NCBI GenBank assembly: GCA_964361185.1
Contig: CAYHZS010000033.1
Span: 1 to 9,130, forward strand
DNA from: JBAZYZ01 sp964361185
GTDB taxonomy: Bacteria > Patescibacteriota > Minisyncoccia > Phycocordibacterales > VMEP01
Length of the DNA stretch: 9,130 bases
Direction: 5' to 3'
The notes under the pieces were generated by a model. The model was not told the origin of the DNA, did no database searches, and saw only the letters and a list, made by a program, of their open reading frames with translations. A program made the position numbers and the translations under genes. The stretch's first letter is position 1. Every line of letters begins with the position of its first letter. Shown here piece by piece: positions 1 through 6,755 of the stretch.

Positions 1-486
1 AACGCCTCTTCTTATCCCTCTTCCGGAGTGGGCGGGTCTATTAGTCCAACCGGTGTTGTCCCGGTCCCTCTAGGAGAAAGCAAGCGTTTCGATATTTCCG
101 CAAATCCTAACAACATTTCCCAAGTCTTGGTTGATGGTTCAAACCAAGGTGCCATAAGTTCCTACACTTTTCCGGCAAACACCACCGGCACCCACACCAT
201 TGAAGCTTATTTCACCTACAATCCTCCCATAGATGCCGAGTGTGGCCTGGCGGACGGAGTAAAAACAGGAGTGAAGCCCTCAAGCAATTTGTGCAACGTC
301 GGTATCCCGGGCGCCGTAACCGGGAGCTACCCCAATCCATGGCAATGGACCTGTTTTAGCACGAACGGCAATCCCGATTATTGCAGTGCTCAGAATTCCT
401 GCGGAGACGGCGATTTCGCACCGGAGTACAATGAATCAGCTGTCAGTTGCCCGTCGGATTTCTTTATGAGTGTTCTGGAGTTTTGA
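1..486 (+). CDS. C-terminal part of a secreted/surface Cys-rich repeat protein (5' end outside window)
   Basis: The frame is open from base 1 to a TGA at 484-486, so this is the 3' end of a larger gene; the internal GTG at 28 is not a convincing start. The first ~65 residues (GGSISPTG..., a Val-Leu-Val-Asp-Gly core, then SSYTFP and HTIEAYF) match the pattern of the beta-rich bacterial repeat found in large extracellular proteins (GG-x-I-x-P-x-G ... VLVDG ... YTF ... H-x-I-x-A-x-F). The next part is Cys-rich: CGLADG, a spaced LC, WQWTC and YCSA, followed by CGDG and CPSD. Six cysteines are visible, which fits disulfide-linked extracellular modules. The protein ends nine residues after its last Cys. 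Ligand and exact role are unknown. An adhesin or cell-surface role is inferred. No terminator-like hairpin follows the stop. Confidence 0.7.
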   Translation, partial: NASSYPSSGVGGSISPTGVVPVPLGESKRFDISANPNNISQVLVDGSNQGAISSYTFPANTTGTHTIEAYFTYNPPIDAECGLADGVKTGVKPSSNLCNVGIPGAVTGSYPNPWQWTCFSTNGNPDYCSAQNSCGDGDFAPEYNESAVSCPSDFFMSVLEF

Positions 487-545
487 TTTTTTCCTTGGAG
501 TCACTTCCTTTTTAGTCTTTCCTCGCCTACAATAAGGGTTAATGG

Positions 546-567
546 ATCCCGTAGTAGAATTTCGGTT
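546..567. repeat. Left arm of 22-bp imperfect inverted repeat bracketing the GIY-YIG gene
   Basis: The reverse complement of this segment matches 845-866 at 19 of 22 positions, with the shared core AACCGAAATT. The arm ends 5 bp before the GIY-YIG start codon, and the two arms are 277 bp apart. Confidence 0.75.
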
Positions 568-572
568 CGATT

Positions 573-842
573 ATGTTTTATACCTACGTTTTACAGAGCG
601 AAAAAAACAATGAACTTTATATTGGTTATACTTCCGATTTAAAAAGTAGACTAGCAGAACATAATCAAGGGTCAAATCTTTCGACCCGAAGATATAAACC
701 GTGGAAGATAATTTACTATGAGGCTTGTCTTGACAAAGATGATGCTAAGCGGAGAGAAAAGTATTTAAAAACTACTCAAGGTGGTAGATTGTTGAAGAGG
801 AGAGTAAAAGAGTTTTTATATAAAAAAGGTCGAGAGATTTAA
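573..842 (+). CDS. Small GIY-YIG family endonuclease
   Basis: This 89-residue protein is a single GIY-YIG nuclease domain, about the length of the stand-alone YhbQ/UPF0213-type proteins. Visible motifs are Y5-V6-L7 (the GIY strand), Y16-I17-G18-Y19 (the YIG strand), catalytic Arg26 and His30 in LKSRLAEHN, and metal-binding Glu62 in KRREKYLK. The C-terminal tail is strongly basic (KRRVKEF, KKGREI), which fits nucleic-acid binding. The family cleaves one DNA strand through a Tyr/Arg/His/Glu site with one metal ion; the target here is unknown. The ATG at 573 has no Shine-Dalgarno sequence before it. The gene is enclosed almost exactly by an imperfect inverted repeat (546-567 and 845-866), so it looks like a unit that could move by itself. 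It could equally be a fixed DNA-repair-type nuclease. Confidence 0.9.
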   Translation: MFYTYVLQSEKNNELYIGYTSDLKSRLAEHNQGSNLSTRRYKPWKIIYYEACLDKDDAKRREKYLKTTQGGRLLKRRVKEFLYKKGREI

Positions 843-844
843 CA

Positions 845-866
845 AACCGAAATTTCACTACAGGAT
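845..866. repeat. Right arm of 22-bp imperfect inverted repeat bracketing the GIY-YIG gene
   Basis: Complementary to 546-567 at 19 of 22 positions. It begins 2 bp after the GIY-YIG stop codon and runs into the first two bases of the ATG used by the next gene at 865, so the repeat may have replaced or supplied that gene's start region. Confidence 0.75.
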
Positions 867-3660
867 GGAAACAGCTTCTGGTCTCAAGCACGAAAGTTTT
901 TCATCTCCGAAAGAGGAGATGGATTTTTTGCGTGGCAAACTTCGGGAAAAGGAGAGGCAAATGGAGGAGGCAGAGAAGGGGAGAAGCGAATATGAACCTT
1001 CCCGCAACGTAATTCGTGATTACTCCGCAAAAAAAACGGAAGAAGTATTACGTCCTGGCTATGCTTTGTCCGAAGAAAAAACGGAAAAGATAGTTCTTAA
1101 GCTAAAGCCGGAAACTCATGATAGTAAAATGGAGGAACTTCTGGGCATTATGCTCGAGCATGGCGTAAAAAACGTCCTTTCCGTCGTGGAAAAACTTAAT
1201 AATCCTCACATTGACGACGATTTTCACCGTCTTCTCGTCCAGTACATACAGTTTGGGTCAGGAGTGTCAGTCGTGGGGCGGGAAAAAGAACTTTCCAAGG
1301 CGCTCCATATGAAACTCTTTGAAATTATCTTGCCTGAAGGAGAAAAGGAATCAGCCGAGAAGAATTTTAAAAAAATAGTAGCCGTAATGGAGCAATTTTA
1401 CGCCGGCATGCTTTCTATTTCGGATGGAAGGGACAATCTCCCGGGCAAAAACTACTTTACTCTTGAAATTGCCCTGTCAAATACAAGCGACGAAATTATT
1501 TTTTACTCGGCGGTTCCTTCCGATAAAGGGGATCTTTTGGAAAAGCAATTGATGGCTCTATATCCCAAGGCGCGCTTAAAAGAAGCAAAAGACGATTACA
1601 ATATATTCAACCCGGACGGCGCTTCGATTGGCGCTTACGCCAAATTTACCGAGTCACAGGTATTTCCGGTTAAAACATACGATGAATTTGATAATGACCC
1701 CCTGCCTGTCATCTTGAACGTATTTTCCAAATTAAAGAAAGAGGGAGAAGGAGCGGCCATACAGTTTGTCATTACCCCAGTCGGAGATTATTTCCTTAAA
1801 AAATATGGCGTGGTGCTTGATCAGATAAAGCGCGGAGTGCCGATAAAAGAAGTCACTAACATGGCCTGGGGTTTGGGAGGAGCCTTTCTAAAAACAGTAA
1901 AAGGAATGGTTCTAGGGAGCGGTTCTCTAAAAAAAGACGGAGAGGGCGAAGCAAAAAAAATAGACGAGAGCGCCATAAAACGTCTGACTGATAAAATCGG
2001 CAGTACTATTATCAACACAAATATCAGAGTTATTGCCTCCGCGGGAGATTCCAAGCGCGCCGATGAAATAATCTTGGATTTGGAGTCGGCTTTCAATCAG
2101 TTTACTTTGGCCGGATCGAACGGGATATCTTTTTCGCCGGAGAAAGGAAGGAGCGGGCTTAGGAAACTTTTCCATGAGTTTTCTTATCGGACATTTTCTT
2201 ACGATCACCCCATGCCGCTTAACATAAAAGAATTGTCGAGCATCTTCCATTTTCCCGGCGGGGTAACCGGATCGCACCAATTGAAACAAATAAAGGGCGC
2301 GGACGCTCCGGCTCCGTTTGATATGCCGAAAGAAGGAATGTTTATCGGCGTGAACAGATACCGCCATCTGGAAACTCCCGTCTATATGACGCGCGAAGAC
2401 CGTATGAGGCACTTTTATGTCATCGGCCAAACCGGAACCGGTAAAACAACGCTTCTTAAAAATATGATTATCCAAGATATGGAAGCAGGAAACGGCGTGT
2501 GTATGATTGATCCGCATGGCACGGATATTTTGGACATCTTGGCCAACGTCCCTCCTTCACGCATTGATGATGTTATTTATTTTGATCCGGCGGATATGGG
2601 AAGGCCGATGGGTCTTAATATGCTTGAGTACGATCCGCGGTTTCCGGAACAAAAAACATTTGTAGTGAACGAGCTTTTGGCCATATTCAACAAACTTTTT
2701 GATATGAAAGTCGCAGGCGGACCGATGTTTGAGCAATATTTCAGAAATTCGGCGCTCTTGGTAATGGAGCATCCGGAATCGGGCAATACCTTGGTAGACA
2801 TAGGAAGAGTAATGTCCGACAAAGACTACCGGACGCTCAAATTGATGCACTGCAAGAATCCTCTTATCAGGCAATTTTGGGATAATGCCGTAAAGACCAC
2901 GGGCGAACAATCGTTGGCCAATTTCGTGCCATATATTACCAACAAATTTGATGTATTTCTGTCGAATGATTATATGAGGCCGATAGTTTCGCAGGAGAAA
3001 TCTTCATTTAATTTTCGAGACATCATGGATTCCAAAAAAATCTTTCTGGTGAATCTCTCCAAGGGCCGTTTGGGGGATATAAACGCGAACTTGCTCGGCC
3101 TTATTTTGGTCGGAAAAATTCTGATGGCGGCATTATCTCGCGTGGACGTAATAGGAGGGACGAAAGAAGTACCCGACTTCTATCTGTATATAGACGAATT
3201 TCAAAATGTGACGACTGATTCTATCGCTACTATTTTGTCTGAGGCTCGGAAATATCGCTTGAGTCTGAATATCGCGCATCAATATATAAAACAGCTGGAA
3301 GAAAATATCAGGAATGCGGTATTTGGAAATGTCGGCTCCATGGCGGTTTACAGAGTTGGAAGCGAAGACGCTGAATTTCTAGCTAAGCAGTTTGAGCCGG
3401 TTTTTACGGCACGAGACATCATCAGCATCGATAATTATAATTGCTATATAAAAATGCTGATTCGAGGACAGCCCGCTAAGCCATTTTCGGTCGAGGTTCC
3501 CCAGAATAAGAGGGGAGACCGCGCTATGCTGGAGAAAATAAAAGAAGTGTCTCGGATGAAATATGGTCGCGACAGGGCGGATGTGGAAGCGGAGATGAGG
3601 AGGAGGTACCAAAGACCAACGACCAACGACTCACAACCTGCTACCTTGAATCAAGGATAA
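865..3660 (+). CDS. VirD4/TraG-like DNA-translocating ATPase (type IV secretion coupling-protein family)
   Basis: This 931-residue protein carries a FtsK/HerA-class motor domain in its second half. Walker A is G521-QTGTGKT-528, followed by a conserved D549-P-H-G. Walker B is Y773-LYIDEFQN-781 with D777/E778, and the EARKYRLSLNIAHQY segment (793-807) is typical of TraG/TraD/VirD4 ATPases. Residues ~15-45 are charged and likely coiled-coil. Residues ~193-260 form an alpha/beta N-terminal domain of the kind seen in DUF87-type conjugation ATPases. I see no N-terminal membrane helices, unlike classical VirD4, so membrane contact would need a partner. The family pumps DNA or protein substrates. The ATG at 865 overlaps the right repeat arm and lacks a Shine-Dalgarno sequence. 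An alternative ATG at 961 has AAGGAG (949-954) six bases upstream, but starting there would cut into the coiled coil. The last ~15 residues (PTTNDSQPATLNQG) are low complexity. Confidence 0.88.
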   Translation: METASGLKHESFSSPKEEMDFLRGKLREKERQMEEAEKGRSEYEPSRNVIRDYSAKKTEEVLRPGYALSEEKTEKIVLKLKPETHDSKMEELLGIMLEHGVKNVLSVVEKLNNPHIDDDFHRLLVQYIQFGSGVSVVGREKELSKALHMKLFEIILPEGEKESAEKNFKKIVAVMEQFYAGMLSISDGRDNLPGKNYFTLEIALSNTSDEIIFYSAVPSDKGDLLEKQLMALYPKARLKEAKDDYNIFNPDGASIGAYAKFTESQVFPVKTYDEFDNDPLPVILNVFSKLKKEGEGAAIQFVITPVGDYFLKKYGVVLDQIKRGVPIKEVTNMAWGLGGAFLKTVKGMVLGSGSLKKDGEGEAKKIDESAIKRLTDKIGSTIINTNIRVIASAGDSKRADEIILDLESAFNQFTLAGSNGISFSPEKGRSGLRKLFHEFSYRTFSYDHPMPLNIKELSSIFHFPGGVTGSHQLKQIKGADAPAPFDMPKEGMFIGVNRYRHLETPVYMTREDRMRHFYVIGQTGTGKTTLLKNMIIQDMEAGNGVCMIDPHGTDILDILANVPPSRIDDVIYFDPADMGRPMGLNMLEYDPRFPEQKTFVVNELLAIFNKLFDMKVAGGPMFEQYFRNSALLVMEHPESGNTLVDIGRVMSDKDYRTLKLMHCKNPLIRQFWDNAVKTTGEQSLANFVPYITNKFDVFLSNDYMRPIVSQEKSSFNFRDIMDSKKIFLVNLSKGRLGDINANLLGLILVGKILMAALSRVDVIGGTKEVPDFYLYIDEFQNVTTDSIATILSEARKYRLSLNIAHQYIKQLEENIRNAVFGNVGSMAVYRVGSEDAEFLAKQFEPVFTARDIISIDNYNCYIKMLIRGQPAKPFSVEVPQNKRGDRAMLEKIKEVSRMKYGRDRADVEAEMRRRYQRPTTNDSQPATLNQG

Positions 3661-3692
3661 AGAATTTACTCACATTGGTTGTTCCATGCAAT

Positions 3693-3721
3693 TTGAATTT
3701 TTGTGAGACATTTGTTAATAT
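3693..3721 (+). promoter_or_regulatory. Candidate promoter for ndk
   Basis: TTGAAT (3693-3698), a 17-bp spacer and TAATAT (3716-3721) make a plausible sigma-70-type promoter, with transcription expected near 3728, about 40 nt before the ndk ATG. The region is AT-rich, so a chance match is possible. Confidence 0.3.
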
Positions 3722-3768
3722 GCGACGTATTATTGTAAATCGTTAGTTATAAGTAGTAAGTTAATTTC

Positions 3769-4374
3769 ATGCCCCATCCTAAAACAGAACGGACGTTGAT
3801 TATAATTAAACCTGACGGAGTACAGCGCTCTCTTATTGGTGAAATCATCAGGCGTTTTGAAAGAGTCGGACTTAAGCTTTGTGCGATTAAAATGGTTACT
3901 CCGGACGAAAAATTCGTGGAGGCCCATTATACGCTTGACCCGGATTGGCGCCGTATTACCGGAGAAAAGCGCATCCAAAAAGCGCGCGAAAGAGGAGAAG
4001 AGCCTCCCTCCCAAGATCCTTATGAGATAACCGCTGTAATCTTGGAAAACCTTAAGAAATATTTAACCGCTGGTCCCGTGATTGCTATGGCTTGGCAAGG
4101 AGCGCATGCCGTGGAACTTATTCGTAAACTTGTCGGCAGTACGGAGCCTAGGAGTTCAGATGTGGGAACCATACGCGGAGATTACGTTTTGGATTCATAT
4201 AACATGGCGGATGACGACGGGCGCGCCATAAGAAATCTCATTCATGCTTCTGGTAGCGTGAAGGAAGCAGAAGCGGAATTAAAACACTGGTTTTTGCCGG
4301 AAGAAATTCATAAATATTCTCTGGTTCAGGAAAAAATCCTTTACGACGTGAATTTTGACGGCCGGAAGGAGTAA
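3769..4374 (+). CDS. ndk: Nucleoside diphosphate kinase, long form with insertion
   Basis: Transfers the gamma phosphate of NTPs to NDPs through a phospho-histidine, balancing nucleotide pools in the cytoplasm. The N-terminus ERTLIIIKPDGVQR with K14 is the family signature. GPVIAMAWQG and VELIRKLVGST follow, then GTIRGD (133-138), and the active-site histidine is H159 in NLIHASGS. All key motifs are intact. At 201 aa it is ~50 residues longer than the usual 140-150. The excess lies in an insert between HYTLDPDW and the LKKYLTAGP strand (roughly residues 50-100, charged, RIQKARERGEE), a short DSYNMADDDGRA segment before the active-site His, and a C-terminal extension after ELKHWF. Long forms like this are, as I recall, common in CPR genomes. 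The start at 3769 has no Shine-Dalgarno sequence. It is probably a single-gene transcript. Confidence 0.95.
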   Translation: MPHPKTERTLIIIKPDGVQRSLIGEIIRRFERVGLKLCAIKMVTPDEKFVEAHYTLDPDWRRITGEKRIQKARERGEEPPSQDPYEITAVILENLKKYLTAGPVIAMAWQGAHAVELIRKLVGSTEPRSSDVGTIRGDYVLDSYNMADDDGRAIRNLIHASGSVKEAEAELKHWFLPEEIHKYSLVQEKILYDVNFDGRKE

Positions 4375-4474
4375 TTTACCCTTTGTTCCTGCCCCGAATT
4401 GTTTCGACCAAATACGATACAATTTTTACCCAATGTAAATATTGCAAAATTATGTATCAGGTGCAAACTATAAG
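4375..4474 (+). other. Gene-free leader before the structured RNA; possible weak promoters
   Basis: No coding sequence is apparent. Possible -10 hexamers are TACAAT (4418-4423), TATGTA (4451-4456) and TATAAG (4469-4474), none with a good -35. TATAAG would start transcription near 4481, inside the closing stem of the RNA that follows, so an upstream -10 such as TATGTA (start near 4463) fits better. Confidence 0.3.
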
Positions 4475-4639
4475 TAGGGTTATTTGGAATATTATCTAGA
4501 TTAAATAATTCGCCAGGGAGTTCAAAATGTTTCCCGCCGTGGCGGAAGACTGCGAACACCCACCTAGTATCTAACTAGTGGCTAATATTCGCCAAGTAAC
4601 CCTAAGAAAAAACCCGCCCCTTCGGCGGGTTTTTTCTTA
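4475..4639 (+). ncRNA. Candidate structured non-coding RNA ending in an intrinsic terminator
   Basis: Hand folding gives a coherent structure. The closing stem pairs 4475-4487 with 4592-4604 (13 pairs, one G-U), then continues after a 2-nt bulge with 4488-4494 paired to 4583-4589 (7 pairs), for 20 pairs in all. Inside it, GGGAGTTC (4516-4523) pairs with GAACACCC (4554-4561) with one mismatch, capped by a hairpin at 4530-4548. A second hairpin has CTAGT (4564-4568) paired to ACTAG (4574-4578). The terminator at 4603-4639 follows with only 2 nt of overlap. A long closing stem, a bubble with a small hairpin on its 3' side and a terminal arm recall 6S RNA, but I cannot identify the family by sequence. 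The next gene has its own promoter after the terminator, so a free-standing RNA is more likely than a riboswitch. A structured 3' UTR of ndk is the other option. Confidence 0.5.
4603..4639. terminator. Bidirectional intrinsic terminator
   Basis: A perfect 16-bp stem (TAAGAAAAAACCCGCC against its complement at 4624-4639) around a 5-nt CCTTC loop. The 3' strand carries six T's inside the stem, and the A-run on the 5' side makes it work on either strand. It ends the structured RNA and any ndk read-through, and insulates the gene at 4735. Confidence 0.92.
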
Positions 4640-4704
4640 CGCTGTCCCAGTAGTAGGGATTATTCACTACGAGACTCCGTAATCTTTTTAAATATACTGT
4701 AATT

Positions 4705-4713
4705 TGGTATAAT
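4705..4713 (+). promoter_or_regulatory. Extended -10 promoter for the beta-CASP ribonuclease gene
   Basis: TGGTATAAT is a perfect extended -10 (TGn-TATAAT). The -35 position, 17 bp upstream, is only TTTTTA (4685-4690). The expected start near 4720 gives a leader of only ~15 nt. Confidence 0.7.
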
Positions 4714-4734
4714 TGTGTTTAACGGGGACTATTC

Positions 4735-6099
4735 ATGGTAAAAAAAGCACAACTGACTTTTTGCAGCGGAGCGGGAGAGGTAACCGGCTCCAATTTTTTA
4801 TTTGAGGCCGAAGGGGCGAAAATAATGATTGATTGTGGCATGATTCAGACACGGAAGACGGCGGATGACCGCAACTTTGAACCATTCCCCTATGACCCGA
4901 AGGAAATTAGCGCCCTCTTTGTCACTCACGCTCACCTGGATCATACAGGTCGGATTCCGAGGCTGGTTTCGCAGGGTTACAGCGGACCCGTTTACTCCAC
5001 TGTTCCCACAAAAAAAATCAGCGAGCTTATGCTCACGGACAGTCTGGGCGTTCTGGAAAAAGAATCTAGGCGTGAAAACACACCTCTTGTATATACGGAA
5101 CCGGATATCAAAAGTACGATGAAACTGTGGAAGACTGTTCCGTATCATTCTCCGGTTAACATTGGGCCGTTTTCGGTTGTGCTACGCGACTCGGGACACA
5201 TTCTCGGTTCGGCTATGGTTGAGATAACCTACAACGGAAAGAAAATTATTTTTACCGGGGACCTGGGAAATTCACCGGCGCCTCTACTGAATGACACAGA
5301 AAAAATTACGGATGCGGATTATCTGGTCATGGAAAGTGTTTACGGAGACCGCAACCATGAGCCTCATGAAGAAAAGCGCAGACGCACCGAAGAAGCAATA
5401 GAGAATACGGTCAAGTCGGGTGGAGTGCTCATGATACCGGCTTTTTCCCTTGAGCGCACCCAGGATTTGCTTTTTGAAATAAATAATTTGGTTGAGAACG
5501 GACGCATACCTCCTGTCCCAATATATCTGGATTCACCTCTTGCCATAAATGTGACGAAAGTTTACAGGGAGTCGGAAGAATTTTTTAATAAAAAAACCAG
5601 GCATCAAATAAAAGGAGGGGATGATATTTTTAATTTCCCGGGGCTTAAGATGACACTTAGCACCGAAGAATCAAAAGAGATACTGCGTTCTCCGAGCCCC
5701 AAAATAATCATTGCCGGTTCCGGAATGAGTAATGGCGGACGCATCATTCATCATGAAAAAAACTATTTGCCTGACCCTAAGTCAACCCTTCTTTTGGTCG
5801 GCTATCAGTCCATAGGCACGCCGGGGCGATTACTGCAGGAAGGAGTCAAACACATACGCATTTTAGGCGAGGATATACCCGTGAACGCGAGAGTAGTAAG
5901 TATTTTCGGGTATTCTTCGCACAAGGATTCGGATCACCTTTTTGCTTTTGTTGAGGACACGGCCGACAGGGTGAAAAAAGTTTTTGCGGTACTGGGCGAG
6001 CCCAGGTCATCCTTGTTTTTGACACAGCGCCTGCGCGATTATTTGGGGGTGGACGCAAGTGCTCCAGAGAGAGGAGACAGAGTGGAACTCTTGTTTTAA
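4735..6099 (+). CDS. Beta-CASP metallo-beta-lactamase ribonuclease (CPSF73-like RNA processing exonuclease)
   Basis: This 454-residue protein has the full layout of the CPSF-73/TTHA0252-type RNases: metallo-beta-lactamase halves interrupted by a beta-CASP cap. Zinc ligands are visible in order: D33 (IDCG, motif 1), H65-A-H67-L-D69-H70 (motif 2), H155 in SGHILGS (motif 3) and D176 in TGDLGN (motif 4). Beta-CASP motif A is E200 (MESVYGD), the SGMSNGGRIIHH block (329-340) gives motif B, and motif C is H396 in GYSSHKDSD. All catalytic residues are present, so an active zinc-dependent RNase acting in RNA turnover or maturation is expected. Length is normal for the family. GGGG at 4723-4726 is a weak Shine-Dalgarno match 8 nt before the ATG. 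The gene is flanked by a terminator upstream and a separate promoter downstream. Confidence 0.93.
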   Translation: MVKKAQLTFCSGAGEVTGSNFLFEAEGAKIMIDCGMIQTRKTADDRNFEPFPYDPKEISALFVTHAHLDHTGRIPRLVSQGYSGPVYSTVPTKKISELMLTDSLGVLEKESRRENTPLVYTEPDIKSTMKLWKTVPYHSPVNIGPFSVVLRDSGHILGSAMVEITYNGKKIIFTGDLGNSPAPLLNDTEKITDADYLVMESVYGDRNHEPHEEKRRRTEEAIENTVKSGGVLMIPAFSLERTQDLLFEINNLVENGRIPPVPIYLDSPLAINVTKVYRESEEFFNKKTRHQIKGGDDIFNFPGLKMTLSTEESKEILRSPSPKIIIAGSGMSNGGRIIHHEKNYLPDPKSTLLLVGYQSIGTPGRLLQEGVKHIRILGEDIPVNARVVSIFGYSSHKDSDHLFAFVEDTADRVKKVFAVLGEPRSSLFLTQRLRDYLGVDASAPERGDRVELLF

Positions 6100-6100
6100 G

Positions 6101-6109
6101 TGCTATAAT
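6101..6109 (+). promoter_or_regulatory. Extended -10 promoter placed for a leaderless mRNA
   Basis: TGCTATAAT is a perfect extended -10 two bases after the upstream stop codon. No good -35 is seen. Transcription should begin about 6116, only ~5 nt before the ATG at 6121, which leaves no room for a ribosome-binding site. Confidence 0.65.
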
Positions 6110-6120
6110 TTACGTTAATC

Positions 6121-6753
6121 ATGGAGGGAACAGAAAAACACGGGCATACAAAATTTAAAATTTGCGTTTCTGGCGCCGCCGAGACCGGCCATTGCGGACC
6201 GAGCGCTTTGGAAAAAGCCAAGGCTCTCGGGCGCGAAGTGGTGAATCAAGGATGCATTCTGGTTACCGGAGCGACTACGGGCTTTCCCTTCTGGGCGGCG
6301 ATGGGAGCAAAGGAAGCTGGGGGTATCTCAATAGGTTTTTCGCCGGCATCAAGCGAACGCGAACATGTTGAAGTATACCGCCTCCCGATAGATTACATGG
6401 ACTTGATAATCTATACCGGTTTTGGCTATTCCGGACGCGATTTGATCCTGACACGGTCTGCGGATGCGGTCGTTATCGGTTGCGGGAGAATAGGAACTGT
6501 TCATGAATTTACCATTTCTTACGAAGATGAGAAGCCAACTGGAATCTTGCGCGGGGATTGGGATATGGATGAAGTTTTGAAAATGATTATAGATAAAAGC
6601 AACCGAGTGAACAGCAAAATTATTTTTGATGAAAGCCCGGAGAGGTTGATTAAGAGAACCATTGAGATGATCGGAAAAGGGAAAGAGCCGGACAGAGTCG
6701 ATTTTACATCCATAAGCGGAATGCCACAGGAGGTTACGCGGAAAAATCAGTGA
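6121..6753 (+). CDS. LOG/SLOG Rossmann-fold protein (TIGR00725-like)
   Basis: A 210-residue protein with the nucleotide-binding SLOG fold: an opening KICVSGAAE strand-loop, GCILVTGATTGFPFWAAMGAKEAGG as the first Gly-rich turn and helix, GRDLILTRSADAVVIG (105-120), then G120-CGRIGTVHE-129. The last segment stands where LOG phosphoribohydrolases have PGGxGTxxE: G125-T126 and E129 are kept, but the first PGG is replaced by GCG. LOG enzymes release cytokinin-type bases from nucleoside monophosphates, and other SLOG members sense nucleotides; which applies here is unclear, and the altered motif argues against assuming the LOG reaction. The C-terminal ~35 residues are basic and lie outside the core. 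It is probably transcribed alone, from a promoter overlapping the end of the RNase gene, and ends at the terminator 3 nt downstream. Confidence 0.75.
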   Translation: MEGTEKHGHTKFKICVSGAAETGHCGPSALEKAKALGREVVNQGCILVTGATTGFPFWAAMGAKEAGGISIGFSPASSEREHVEVYRLPIDYMDLIIYTGFGYSGRDLILTRSADAVVIGCGRIGTVHEFTISYEDEKPTGILRGDWDMDEVLKMIIDKSNRVNSKIIFDESPERLIKRTIEMIGKGKEPDRVDFTSISGMPQEVTRKNQ

Positions 6754-6755
6754 AT

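Noticed and set aside
505..533. Promoter TTCCTT-N17-TACAAT ahead of the GIY-YIG gene
   Set aside because: The -35 is poor and the region is T-rich; too weak to list.
1927..2517. 196-codon reading frame on the minus strand
   Set aside because: It lies wholly inside the VirD4/TraG-like gene, over the Walker A region. Its translation shows no recognisable domain, and the + strand frame has clear motifs.
3669..3706. CTCACA/TGTGAG pair after the ATPase gene as a terminator
   Set aside because: Only six pairs around a ~25-nt loop and no T-run after it.
4341..4559. 72-codon minus-strand frame in the ndk downstream gap
   Set aside because: It has no recognisable protein features and overlaps the end of ndk and the structured RNA; the pairing pattern explains the sequence better.
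4528..4575. 15-codon ATG frame with GGGAG upstream, inside the structured RNA
   Set aside because: The GGGAG and the start of the frame are part of paired stems; the peptide has no known match and the length is within chance.
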